Source: Isoetes taiwanensis (Eukaryota > Streptophyta > Lycopodiopsida > Isoetales > Isoetaceae). Taken from it: a stretch of 64,000 bases of DNA. Position 1 is the first letter of the stretch. The number at the start of each line of letters is the position of its first letter. Of this stretch, positions 43,907 through 56,728 are shown piece after piece. Both the position numbers and the translations under genes were made by a program. The notes below the pieces were generated by a model that was not told where the DNA came from, ran no database searches, and saw only the letters and a program-made list of their open reading frames with translations. Location: assembly GCA_021234155.1 (NCBI GenBank), contig JAJEKV010000094.1, forward strand, positions 3,952,535 through 4,016,534, read 5' to 3'.

Positions 43907-45850
43907 GATACATGCTATCTCTAAGAAGGAAGCTTATCCCCGGGATGAAAATCTCGCAATTTCGGATTTTCGAGGAAGCTCTAAAAATAAACAACCATCT
44001 AAGAGATCTGATTCACAATTGAAAAAGAACCCTAATGCCTATAGTCCTTTTTGCGTCTACAAATAAGTTGTAAATTGAAAGCCACATGCAAGTGTGAGCT
44101 GCTATTATTCAAGAACATGATCGACAGCAGCACCTTCACCAACCAAAATCGTATACATAGCTATGTCATCTCTCACTAACCGAAATTGTAAACGCGATTC
44201 ATCATCTTGCAAAACAAAAGTACGAGTAAAATAAGACCCCGGGCCCACTAGCACCAAAGGCTACCAAAGCAACCACCGTTACAACAACTCTCAGTAGCCG
44301 ACCAAGCTCTAATACCACCAACACACGATAAAACCATGTCAGATCATGCTTCAACATAAGCCACCAACGCTCTAAAACCATAATTCAGCCATCTAGGCCG
44401 ATAAAACCATGCCAGACCATGCTTCAGCATAAGCCACCAAGGCTCTAAAACCATAATTCAGCGACAAAAGCTCCATAACCATAAACCTACAAATGTAGCA
44501 ATAACCAAAACAGGTCATATTTGCAAGGTCAAATAGAAAAACTAGAGTGAATGCCCTGTGTATCAGCAGAAAAAGGGAAGATGGGGGAGGGTTAGGGGAA
44601 GTGAGCTCAGGGAAAATCCAGAATGGAGATTCGCACAAAAACGTTGATACGGGAAAGTCAAATGCCAAGCTCCAACTAGAGTGAGCGTCTGGCAGTTGCT
44701 AACTACTCAGACACTTGTCACTAGCTCTAGAAGGCCATTTACCTTCTATTTGTTGGAAATGAAGGTAAATGTGTCTTCTATAGAGACAGGGTGGACAAAA
44801 TGGCCCTTGTGGGCATCTCCATAAACCGAAACATCCTGACAAAGAGACAGAATTGATCGTCGCAACAAGGCCTAGCAGTCGCATTCTTAAGCTACAGACT
44901 TGAATTAAGAGAAGAGGCTTTCCAGTGAGATTAGGCAGCCTACAGACAAGGGAAAAACTTGATTAGCCAGAGACGTCTTTGAACCAAGCAAGAGGCTTCA
45001 AATCCTAAGACCTAAGCAGCATCTAAGCTCTGACTCCGGCATCTAGGCTCCAATATCTAAGCTCTGATCTATGTCCCGGCATTTGAGCTCGCCCTACATC
45101 TGAGCTCCAGCACCATCAGCTGGGCATGGCTTCAAATCAGCCTCCAGAAGATGCCTTTTCTGGCATGGCCTATAGAAACTCTGTTAGCGATGCCACCAGA
45201 CAAGGGAACCTAAAAATTACCTGGAAAATAAAAGCCCTATAATCTCAATATGCCATATTTGCAGGGACCATGCTAATCTTCTCTCTCTCTCTCTTTCTTG
45301 TTTTTTCGGTTGGATAGAGTTTCAAGGCAAAGGAGGTGCGTCTTTGACAATGGCATGTTTAATGTAATAAATTGTGTCCTAGTGTATTTAAAACAAATCT
45401 TCTTGTAGGCCAGGGGTGAAAAGAAAAGTGATAGATCCTATGCGCAACCAAATTTATTCAAATCATGGAAGAACGCAAATGCTCTAAAATTTGGTGCTAA
45501 ACAAATTAGTATAAAATTACAAAATAGTTAGTATAAAAGTACAGAGCAGGGGTATAGGAGGGAGTCGGATACGCTGGCAATCGAACGGCCGACGTGACCT
45601 CTATTGAATGATGAATAGATCACGATTCAGTTCACTGCCAACTCCGTATGCCAATGTAACAGAGGCCCCTTTACCTGCACAGTCGTTAAGTTAAACAGTA
45701 CAAAAAACTCTGCACCCGGCTATGGCAAACAGGGCGCCATTTCTTTCTCCCAATCCGAGCTCCTCCAACGGCTTTTAGTGCCGCATGCATACAAACCATT
45801 TCCACTCTCTCCCCTGCTTCAGAACCTTGATTTGAGCTGCTGATCACCCA
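43907..45850. other. intergenic, upstream of NRPE1
   Basis: Contains a near-repeat (cataagccaccaaggctctaaaaccataattcagc, in two pieces around 44355-44395 and 44425-44465), a CT-rich microsatellite (45283-45296) and a possible TATA box tataaaagt at 45533, about 320 bases before the NRPE1 ATG. No gene was recognised. Confidence 0.4.
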
Positions 45851-45852
45851 GA

Positions 45853-48800
45853 ATGGGTGGATTAATCGACAACCCGCAAGAAGAAGTTCGGAAAAGCTCT
45901 GTTCCTGTGAAAAATGTAGCACCTCGCCTCCGTTCTACTGCCGGGAAAGGTAATGCAGCTTGCTGCTCTGCTGCTATCTTTTTATTTTTTTTTGCGTTAT
46001 GGCTGTGCCAAGTTAGAAGTAATTTAGGCAAGTCTTAGTTGTCTTGAAGTCTCAACCGTAAGAAATCCGTGTATTGGTCTTAAAGTTATGGCATGGATGC
46101 TTTTGCAGTGATCAACTTGGAAAAGAAGGACGTTGTTGCTTCGCCACTTGCAAGACTCGTGGCTATCCGGTTTAGCTTGATGACTCCAGATGATATAGTA
46201 AGTTTTGCGTTATATGCATGTAGAAAATGGAACAGCATAGAAATTAACTTCCAACTTGTCTACGCAGGTCAAGCTATCTGTATGTGGCAGCGTCCATCCA
46301 ATAGAGCGGCAAGCTGAGGTCTTAAGTGCTCGGCTAGGCCTTCCAGCATCTAACAGTGATCGTTGCTCTTCCTGTGGAGCAGACAATCTTATTGATTGTG
46401 AAGGTAAGTTATCTGTCTTAACATATGTTTAGTTTCCTACTTGTTTCTTGTATTAAACTTTGTTGAAATCCTGCAGGGCATTTTGGTCACATTAGCCTTC
46501 CGGTGCCTGTCTATCATCCAAACCATGTAACTGAATTGCGCCGCATTCTCCAAAAATTATGTTTGAATTGTGGAGGTATGAAGAAGAAAAATGTAAGTAT
46601 GCTCATAGCTTGCTATTTTTCTGATTGGCAATAATTCTAACCCATTAATTGTGTATATGGCAGAAACGTAAAGCGACTAACGGAAGTATTGACAAGGAAA
46701 TGCCAGTTACGTGTGAACAGACACTTGTACTTAAAGATGAAGGCGAGACAAAAACTGTGACAGCACAAAATTTTTGTCAGGACATACCGCAAAGACGGAC
46801 AGCACAAAATTTCAGTCAGGACATACCGCAAAGGCGGAGAAAAGTGAAGAAGGTATAAGGTTTTTGTATTATTATTTTCCTTGTAGTAGGGTTAACTTGA
46901 ATCTGTGCTTGCTAATCCAGAATATTTGGCTCTTAACTTGTTCACTGCAGGAAACTATTGCAGCATCATATGTTGTGTTATCTGATGATGACGATGATGA
47001 TGCTGTTAAGGTTCCCCGGAAAGTTCCAAGAAACCCAGCCTCTTCTCAGTTGGAATTGTCTCCTGAACAATTCATTGAATTGTCTTCAGATGATGAGAAT
47101 GATGAAGTGAAAGAAGTTATAAAGATTCCCAGACAACTAAATACTGTCAACTATAATGCATTACTCACGTCTCAGGTGGATACAACAAAGGTATATGGTT
47201 CTTTTCCGAAGCATTATGCATTTTTCAACATTCAAAATATTGATAAAGTGACATGTCACAGGCCAGTCCTATATCGTCTGATGCATGCCTTGTATTATTG
47301 CCAACAATGGAAAAGGCTGCAGAAGATTCAAGTGTACCTGAAAATGAAGATTCTGTTTCTTCCTGCAAGTATTGTGGAGTATGTACTCAACCTGGTAGCC
47401 AGATGTTTGTATAGTGATGTCATGACATGAGCCTGTACTGTAGCAATGTAGTGAATTAAACTAGAAAAGCGACTTATCAACCATGACTATTTGTCTTCTG
47501 AAGTTTGTCACGTGTGAAAATCTTTACATTTTAATGTATTTGGTTCTAAAGTGCTCTGGAGTAATATGATTCTAGTTTTTTCTGTTCTCTCTCCTCTCTC
47601 TAGCAATGGGAAACAAAAGCATACTAGATTTTGGATTTAACATCCATAACGAATTGATCCACAAAATAAATCAAAGGAATGAAAACAGTCCTTGTTGTGG
47701 AAGAAAGAATTTAGTTTGTAAGTAATGTGCCTAAGAGTGAAGGTAGGATTCCTTAAGTATGCTTTGGATTATACTGACCAATATAGGTTCCTCCACAGGG
47801 AAATAAGGAGACTTTTGAAAGTGCATATCCACATCCAGAGGTCAAAGTAGTCAAAAGGAGAGTCAGCAACAACAATAATGTACAATTTATAGAGCTCCGA
47901 GTACGTAGTGATAAGAAGATTCCATCTGATTATTGGAGTTCAATTGAATCTTTGATTGGGTCTTGCAATGAGGATCAGCATACAAGGGTCCTTCTTCCGT
48001 GTGAGGTACTCTTTTGTTGCTAGCTTTCGTAATGTTCTTCCAAGAAGTTAATCTATCTTTGTACCATGTTGTAATGGTTAAGAGCAGACGTTACTTGAGT
48101 GGACCCATGTACAATTGAGCTTAATGACTCTTTATCATATGTAGGCACTTAGTATTATGAAAAAGGTATCGGATGGAACACTGGCGGAACTTGCCATGAA
48201 TGGCCAGAATTTGAGACCGGAAAGCTTAATACTGGAGGCTCTTCCTGTACCCCCAAACTGCACAAGAATTTCCGAGAACTTTAACAATATAGATGCTGTA
48301 CAAAACTTCGGATCTGTGAGTACTTAAGTTAGATTGCTGTTAAATCCAATATTAGATGCGTTTTATCTGCAACTAACATAACTCAACATGGGTTTGCTAT
48401 TTAGGATCCTGTGACAGGTATGCTAAAGGCACTACTTAGGAAGATTTCAAAAATAAGAGGAGCACGGACTGGAAAACCAAGCTTGCAAGCTGGAGTAATT
48501 GAGGCAGAAGAGTTGCAGAGTTTGATTGCACAATACTTTCGGTTGAAAGGTGCACCCAAGGTAAAGTTTTTCTTAGTGTAATCTATAAGCCATAGTATTT
48601 TATGGAAAACTTTTTTCTTTCAGGTTCCTGGCAATGCAGAACCTCAAGTCAAGGGCTCTCGCCTTTTTACTACCAACAGTCAAGGGAGCACATGGTCAAA
48701 GAAGTTATCTGGCACGATACTCACCAAGTTGTCCAATTATTCTGCACGCTGTACGCTTGTTGGAGATCCTTACCTTCCAATTGAAGAAATTGGGCTTCCA

Positions 48801-51800
48801 ACTGAGATGATCGGTAATTTAACAGTCCCTGAACGAGTTAACGTTCACAATTTGAGTAGGCTGCAAGAATGCGTGGATGCATTTCCAGTGGGCTGTTCAA
48901 CAAATAAGCTTATGCTGCTTGTACGAGGGGACATTGAATTCGACTTATCTGAGCCAAAGGCACCCCGCACGCTGGAAAAAGGGGACATCCTTCACCGAGG
49001 ACTCTGTAATGGTGATATTATTTTTGCTAACAGACCGCCTTCCATTCACAAGCATTCTCTAATTGCATTTAAAGTTAGGATTCAAGAGAGGAAGGCAATA
49101 GCAATAAACCCCTTAGTGTGCTCTCCATTTAGTGGGGATTTTGATGGAGACACACTCCATGTATTTGTTCCGCAATCAGTGCAAGCTAGAGCAGAAGTAT
49201 CAGAGTTATTGGCTTTATAGAACCAATTTAGTGGTTTCCAAATGAGACAAAGTAATATTAATTTGGCAATTGATGCCCTTCTTGGAGCATATTTAGTAAC
49301 TTCTAAACGTGTGTTTTTAAGCCTTTTAGAAATGTCTCAAATGGCCATGTGGAGTCTAAGAGAATTACCAACTCCAACAACTTTGAAGTTTCCAAAAGGA
49401 GGACCATTATGGACTAGGAAACAAGCTTCTGGCATGAGACTTTCCACGACATTGAATTGTTGTTAGCCTGTATGGAGAAGTTCTAATAAACAATGGTGAG
49501 GTTTTGACTGCTAGAGAATCTTCTAATTGCTGAGGATGTCATAATTAGTGTTTTAACAAGGGAATTAGGGATGGAATCTGCAATGCAACACCTCAACTCC
49601 TATTCCAAGATGGTCATTGAATAGCTATCAAGCAAGGGATTTAGCTTAAACCTGCATGACTTTGGTCTAGATGCATACTCTCATTTGTGTGGCAGGACAA
49701 ATGAGATAATTGAGAAGGTAAAATGTCAAACAAGGTGTGCATTGAAGGCACTAATGAATTCTCCCTGTGATGACAATAAACTAGTGGAGAATTGGCTGAT
49801 TTCTTGCTTCCAGTCTGCTCTTCCAGAAGTTGAAGCAACTATTGTGAAATACCTGGACCGTAGAAGCCCCCTTCTTTTAATGCTAAATGCAGGAAGCAAA
49901 GGGTCTGTTGCAAAGATACGAGAGCAAATTGGCTGTCTTGGCCTTCAGCTTCACCGTGGTAAAGAATTAGTGGCAATCCATAACAAGAATGATCTTAGAG
50001 TCTACAGCTATGGTTTTAAGTATCCTGAAACAAGCGAGCTTTCTGAACAGGAAGGACTTATCAGAAGTTCTTTCTTGGCTGGTCTTAGCCCTATTGAATT
50101 TTATCATCACACTGTAACTTCCAGAGAAAAAATGTTGAAGCAGAGGATAGGAATGAAGGAGCCTGGAAATCTCTTTAAAGATCTCATGTTATTTCTAAGG
50201 GATGCCTTTGTGGGGTATGACAAGACCATTAGATATAGACACAAAAAACAAATTATACAGTTTAATTATCCAGATGAGAGGAGCTCAGTTATACCAGGAG
50301 AAGCAGTAGGAGTTGTTGCTGCAACATCAATATCCAAGCCTGCATATGAACTAACACTTGATTCTTCATCCCGCAATGGGGCAACAATGGAACTCTTACA
50401 GGTATGTTCTATAGCATTCGTTGTATATCAACATGCCACTGAATATCTCTTTTATGACAGGAAACACTGTTGCAATCTCCTGCTCATTGCAAGGAGAAAG
50501 ACCGCTGTATGATATTAAGATTGAAGCATTGTGGATTTAAAAACTGTAGCTGCAGAGAAAGACGAGCACTTGAAATACAAAATCACTTATCTAATATTAC
50601 ATTGGAAGCACTGACTGCAAGGACAGCCATATTGTAAGCTCTTTTTTGGTCCTTTTGTTTTTTGATGTTACTGTTTTCCAGCTGAAGGCTTTCTTCAACT
50701 GCAGATACGATGAACAACAGACAAGTAAATTGGGAAGAACACCTTGGGTTTGTCATATTCAACTTATTGAGGTTAAGTGCCTATTCCTTACAATGGCCAC
50801 TTGTTTTAACTGCACTGCAACTCATTGTGTATGTACATGTTTTTCCAGGATGAATTGAGTTACTTACATTTGACAACAGAGGACATCTTTCTGAGTCTTC
50901 AAAAAGGCCTAGACAACAAACGCAAAGGAATGAAATGGGATCCATCTATGCTGTTAGTGTTCTCATGCAGGTATAAGATCATGCTTCTCCCAATATGAAC
51001 TGCTTTGCAAGTATGAGACATTTGCATGCATCATGCAGTGATAGTTGTCTTCTGGGGGGCAATCCAAAGGAGAAGCCTTCACCTTGTATCCACGTGTCCC
51101 AAAACGATTCAGTGGGCATGGGTGAGGAAGACAGACCATACGATCAGATTTTGCAGGATGCGTTGGAATTTATGACAAGCTCAATAATTCCAACTCTTTT
51201 GGGTACTTCTATTAAAGGTATTCTTTAGACAGTTGGTGTTGGTGTTATCAATACTTAATGTTGGAAACTAATAGTTTTGTGCATTAAAATTGTCTGTTTA
51301 CATTTTGTAGGAAACCCGGATATTGAGTCCGCAGAAATAGCATGGGAGGATAAAGAAGATCCAGCACATGTCCCATTTAGGAAGAGGTTGCTTGGAAACA
51401 AGAACTTTGACGGAGAACTTGTCGTCCGGGTGACCTTGACGGAGAAATGTTCTAAAGGAGATATGGGCTGGAATACTCTGAAAGACTCGTGCCTTCCAGT
51501 TCTTGATATTGTGGATTGGACCCGCAGTCTACCTTTTAACATCAATAGCATCCGGGGCTGCCTTGGTGTGGAGGCATCTCGCAGGGCCATTTTGCAGGTA
51601 AACTAGTAAAAGTCATTTTTATTAGTGTTTTCTAGTGTTTCATTTGTGTTTCTTTTTAATCTATTTATGTTCCTATGATGCAGCGGATCATGCTAGCAAT
51701 AGGATCAGTTGAGGACCACGTGAATGCTCAGCACTTGAGTTTAATTTCTGATTTCCAGACACACACTGGTGATGTTATTGGTTTTACTAAACGTGGACTT

Positions 51801-53717
51801 AAAAGCTTCTTCACAAGCATAGATGTGTGTGCTCCATTTGTACAGGGGTCGTTTCAGGTAATTTGCAAAGCAGGTTGTGACCTATCCATTGTTACTGTTT
51901 TCCTTGACGCGATCTTTTTCGTTTGCAGGGTCTATTGAAGCGGTTCATTAATGCAGCAGAACGAGGTGAGAGAGATGAACTAGATGGAATTGTCACCTCA
52001 GCAGCCTGGGGAAAGCTTCCTCCAGTTGGTTCAGGAGCTGATTTTGAGTTGATTTGGAAAGAAAGTGTAATATCTCTGGGCTAACTCTTCATTTTCTTAA
52101 TCTGGCATTTTCGTACTTTCCATTTATTTTGGCTGTCTTCCCCCGTTTTTGGATGCTTTGATCATTCTTGATCTTGATCTTGATGCAGGATATTATAGAC
52201 CCAAAGGTTAAACTTTGGAGGAAAGTAGACATAGATGAGTTTGTAACATTTACTGCAGCTGAGAATATACAACCAGAGAACGGGCCTGATGACGATGATA
52301 CTGATATAGGTGAATGCGTATCACCATTCTTAACGATGAACACTAACCTGGAAGAAGAACTTCGAACTGATGAATGGGGTAAGCCAATTGGGGGTGAACA
52401 AACAGGTGGGTGGGGCGAAGTACCTAACAGTGAACCAACTTGCGGTTGGGGCGAAGCACCTAACAGTGAACCAACATGTGGTTGGGGCGAAGCACTTAAC
52501 AGTGAACCAACATGTGGTTGGGGTGAACCAATTAACAGTGAACCAACATGTCCACCCAGCTGTGAACCAACATGGGGTGAACCAACTAAGAGTGATGGGC
52601 AGCATAACGATTGGGTTACGTCTACCCCCACCCAAAGTGAACAAGATGAGCACAAATCTGAAGAAAGTTCACGGTGGCATGTTGGAACTGGAAGCAGAAG
52701 TTCCATTGGAGATATGGACACACACAATGAAAATAGCAGAAAGCCTATGGGTGAGAAAAAGACAGGTGCAAATCTTGTTCCACTTGGTATACGACGTAAA
52801 AACAACAAATTTCTTGTTCAAGATCAGATGCCACTACAAACCAATGTTAAAATCCAGGAACATGTCACTCCTAACAATGAACCAGAAGGCAAAGGATGGG
52901 GTGATAGCATTTCTCACAATGAAACAGAAGAAAAAGGATGGGGTGATAGCATTTCTCACAATGAAACAGAAGAAAAGGGATGGGGTGATAGTATTTCTCA
53001 CAATGAAACAGAGGAAAAAGGATGGGGTGATAGCATTTCTCACAATGAAACTGAAGAAAAAGGATGGGCTGACAGTACAGAGAAAAGCCTGTCTTCACCT
53101 GAACCGAGAACAAAGAAAACAAAAGTCTCTTCCGAAGTACATGCCCGTCGAATGCTGGGTGTGTTAACAGAGATAGGAGCTCATGATCCAAATGACCCAA
53201 AAAGTGTTGAAATCATCCATGAAATCGAAGCACTTGCAAATTATGCGAGCTACGTTTTACATGAAATGTAATATGCTTGTGAAGTTTGTCTTGCTTTCTT
53301 TTTCTTCTATATTTTAATATCTATATAATAAGTTGCATTTTGGCAGATACCAAATCGGGGACACTCTTGAGGCAGAACATGCAAAGTTCATAGAAGAAAA
53401 GATTATTCTGCACCATCCAGAGAGTGAAAAGAAAATAGGCTGTGGTATCAAGAACATCGAGGTATGTGCTGACTGCTTGTCTTGGATGATTTGCGGATTT
53501 CCCATGCTATATGTTTCTTTTCATTCAGGTGAACAACCCCAAGGAGTACCCAGAAAGCAGGTGTTTTTTTGTTGTCAGACATGACGGTTCGGTGGAAGAT
53601 TTCTCATATCATAAATGTCTGAAGGCCTATGCGGACAAAAATCTTCCCCCGCCTATTTGCAATGAAGATAAGAATGGTGAAGATAAAGGTCTTTGGGAAG
53701 CTACTACTGAACTGTGA
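45853..53717 (+). CDS. NRPE1: largest subunit of RNA polymerase V (NRPE1), 21 exons, with internal lesions
   Basis: Exons by phase and GT/AG: 45853-45949, 46109-46197, 46268-46403, 46477-46592, 46664-46852, 46951-47190, 47262-47378, 47799-48005, 48145-48315, 48405-48560, 48624-50401, 50461-50633, 50705-50771, 50849-50970, 51039-51217, 51311-51597, 51684-51857, 51929-52066, 52189-53267, 53347-53461, 53529-53717; about 1,940 codons, near the size of Arabidopsis NRPE1. Zinc ligands CSSCGADNLIDCEGHFGHI, CLNCGG and CKYC lie in the clamp; the metal-A loop is GDFDGD (about 49138), as in Pol IV/V. The C-terminal part has two GW/WG repeat blocks (AGO hook) and a DeCL domain (GDTLEAEHAKFIEEKI ... CFFVVRHDGSVEDFSYHKC). 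Pol V makes scaffold transcripts that recruit AGO4-siRNA for DNA methylation. The long exon carries TAG at 49218 and 49622 and frame changes near 49450 and 49515, so this copy may be nonfunctional. The GW tail plus DeCL favours NRPE1 over NRPD1. Confidence 0.93.
52405..53085 (+). repeat. NRPE1: AGO-hook coding minisatellites in NRPE1
   Basis: Block 1 (about 52408-52552) is four 36-bp units encoding GWGEAPNSEPTC-type repeats. Block 2 (52894 to about 53085) is five 42-bp units starting at 52894, 52936, 52978, 53020 and 53062, encoding GWGDSISHNETEEK. In block 2 the last unit has GWADS. The reiterated W-G/G-W pairs are the known mode of Argonaute binding by Pol V. DNA identity among the block-2 units is very high, pointing to recent expansion. 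Confidence 0.92.
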
Positions 53718-55755
53718 TTGTCAATGGACAATTTGTTTGCAAGGATAGAATAGCTCCAACCATGGAGCAAATTTTGTAAGCCAATGTATAGAAAGAAGCG
53801 TTGTATATATTATATGTAATACAGTTTTGAAGTCAATACTAGAAAAGCGAGCTGGATTTTCCTGCAAGCCTGGTTCTATAAAGTTCTTGTCTACTGAAAC
53901 TAATACTAAGGTTTGTGAGGCTATGCCAAAGAAGTTTGCCTACCTGTAGAACACCTGATTTTGCATCTTGCAAAAGATAATCATATTGGAGGCACTATTG
54001 AACATTGTGTATCTGATCCGAAGGAAAATTAGGGCCGTGCTTGAAAAGCCTCTTTAGTTTGTGATGTTGCATATTTTGTTATGGAGCATTTCTGTAAATT
54101 GTTAACACCATTATAAATCGAATGATAAATGCCTTAGATTTGTTCTCTGCACACAAAATCTGCCGTAAGTACTGTATGCTGATATAAGCTTGTGCACTTT
54201 ACTAGATTTGGGCGCTTCGAAGTTAAGAACATTTTGAAAGATGACTGATCTCTTATGGAGCTTTCCCATGGGCCTCAGGTTTTCTTGAGGTCCAGATGTT
54301 GGCGTGCAGGTTCCCTTGGGCGCCTTAACCTAAAGAATTCAGGTTTTTGACCTGAATCCAAATGTAATACTCAAGCATTTCTGAAAGCCCAGGTTTTGGA
54401 CTTAGGTGGGCAATCTCATGGGAAAGCACCCTTGAGATATCCAAGCCCACTCTGATTTTTCTAGCCAAACCCACTAAACCAATGCAAATGGCTGGAATGA
54501 CTATCAATAAAGCCATATCCAAGTGGTTCCATAGATAGCACCCATGAATGATATATCAGCCACTATAGATTGCAACCGTGGATGACATATCATCCATCTC
54601 CGTCTTACTCCTACTAAACTTAAGCACAATTAAGGGTTCATACCCATAGGTCTACTAAACTTAAGCACAATTAAGGGTTCATACATTCAATTACTTTGCA
54701 ATTTAAGCGACAACAACATTTTCATGACAAATTTGTTCTTAAGAATGTAATATGGTTCCAGTAAACTTGTCTTCTATTATGAATTTTGTTCTAAGAATTT
54801 GTTTGATTTCTTCAAACCTATCATGTTGGATATTCCACCTAAACAAAATTTTTTCTACCACATGCCATATACTAATTTAGTGCCTTATGCCCCACGGGGT
54901 TATTCCCTTAGTCCGAATGGTTAAGGCATGTTCTCCCCTAGTCTTCTAAGCCATGGTGCACTAAGACAACCTAGATTAAGGAGTCATGCAACCACAAAAC
55001 TCAATGCCAACATGCAGGATAATAGGCATTAAAACCAAGTAATAATATCTTTTCTTGTGAGGCATGAACGAAGATAATTAAATTGCCACTACGATATAAT
55101 GTATTCTCCTGTAAACACACGAGAATTGGATCTGTAAGGAATACGACAGAACTGAATGCATAGTCCACAAATAGAGTTACAAATCAATCAAGAATTAGAT
55201 GGAGAATACCTACTGTTTAAATAATATATGCATCGGCCCCCATTTGCAATCAAATATTCTAATTGAATACCTTTCATAGCCTGCATATGGGAGCCATCAT
55301 TGGCTTGCTTATGGAAGCTAGATTATGCAAGCCAATATATACAAGAAACATTTTGCAAAATGTTCAAGAGCTACAAATTTGTTAGGCAATAGAAGCATGC
55401 AAAGCTATCATCAGGAACTGATAGCACACCCAGGTTCAACTGGAAGAATGCACATTGTAGAAGAATTAGTCAAGGATTTTTTTTGCATGGAACTGTAAGT
55501 GATTATTGACATCTAGAACTGTACATTGCTGGTATCCTTAGGAGGTTGAACCGTAAGCAACAATACAACATAGGGGCAAGACCTATCCCAACGATTAAAA
55601 AGAATGAGACTCTTGTTAAATAGAGGTGGACCAAGATGTAAAATGTAGCATATTTGCCTACATTATTGCATTGTTTTATACAGAAACAGAGACTAATCAC
55701 GCTAATAACAAAGTCCTTGATACTAGCCAAAGATATGTCATAGGGAACAACTAAC
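53718..55755. other. no gene recognised; NRPE1 3' region then spacer
   Basis: The NRPE1 3' UTR probably ends near tgtaatacagttttgaag (53815). A 39-bp head-to-tail duplication (tctactaaacttaagcacaa...) lies at about 54609-54687. A class-II-tRNA-like gtccgaatggttaaggc at 54911 lacks a B box. Confidence 0.45.
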
Positions 55756-56410
55756 TTGTGCCTTGCTATAATAAAACAAAACGTCAATGTTTGTGTGGCC
55801 ATGGAGTGTGGTGCAAGTGTGGATCACTTGCACTACCAGGCTGTCTTTAGAGCCAGGTTCAAGAGCCCCAGGGCTATGAACGATGATATTAAGAAAGATT
55901 TTAATTGGGCCTCAAAGCTAGCAGGCATGATTAAGGTATGCAAGGCCTTCAAGAACATCTGCCTTCACTGCTTTGAAGGCATGGTATGTTTGCCATCTGC
56001 ATAACGTCACTGAAGAAGAATGGTTTGCATGCCCTTGATAAATTATATTGATGACTACAACAAGAAGGAATACAACAACATTGTCTGCACAAACGTATAA
56101 AACGAGCGGTAAAATATGGTGAGAAGTACATGGAAATGAACTGCTCAGCTAGTGATTTGTGTTATTTAATAGACAGATATCACCAGATTAGCAACATGCT
56201 ATTTGGAAGTACGTAGAATATGGCCCAGATGGTGTGCCTCAATCCAGTTTTCTTTGCTATACCATCCAGAGACAAAAGCTACTCTCATGGAAATAAATTG
56301 TGCAGGAATTATTGACAGACTTCTTGGCACTATTCATGCCCTTGCTTTCTTACGATATTTTGAAATGGTGGGGATATTTTCGTGGTTGAAGGAACGCAAA
56401 TTGAGATAGA
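55756..56410 (+). pseudogene. decayed HUH-type endonuclease transposon protein (candidate)
   Basis: Plus-strand reading: VAMECGASVDHLHYQAVFRA (about 55797-55856), where H-L-H between hydrophobics fits an HUH motif. It continues PRAMNDDIKKDFNWASKL, and after one frame change at about 55980 reads YVCHLHNVTEEEWFAC (about 55985-56032). In another frame come KRAVKYGEKYMEMNCSASDL and CYLIDRYHQISNMLFGS (about 56100-56215). By memory this order resembles large HUH proteins of Replitron-like or virus-related eukaryotic elements, with the G-Y-x-x-K tyrosine replaced here (Y-V-C-H). It is interrupted by several stops, and termini were not found. Very tentative. Confidence 0.35.
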
Positions 56411-56728
56411 GACCTTTCATTGTAGAACTTAAGGGTAACTTTGGACATTCTCCAGTCATGTGGCCTGCTATATATTGTGTACTTGCTATAGTAAGAATAT
56501 GTCTACCTAAAGTTTGCTAGTTAAGGGAGGCAGTATGGCTTTTTTGCTCTTGCATTCTTTCTTAATGAACGTGAAATGCGTTCATAAGCATTGAAGTGCC
56601 TTAAAGATAGAGGGTGTAGTACCCTTTATCTTTACACCTTCAAGCTATGTGTTATTATAAAACCCATTATTAAAGGTCTAAAATTACATGCTCACCTTGC
56701 AAAAAGTGGATTGAATTGTAACTTTTTC
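56411..56728. other. no gene recognised
   Basis: AT-rich spacer between the HUH-like fossil and the minus-strand frame to its right. Confidence 0.4.

Noticed and set aside
43706-43994. Overlapping open frames with repeated MPTRAILS-type residues
   Set aside because: They are shadows of the three-copy minisatellite with no independent support.
45853-53717. NRPD1 (Pol IV) or NRPB1 (Pol II) identity
   Set aside because: There is no heptad CTD as in Pol II, and the long GW/WG tail with DeCL favours Pol V; Pol IV has DeCL but normally lacks the GW repeats.
54905-54965. tRNA-Ser/Leu gene (gtccgaatggttaaggc)
   Set aside because: No B box and no acceptor-stem pairing were found; probably chance or a SINE scrap.
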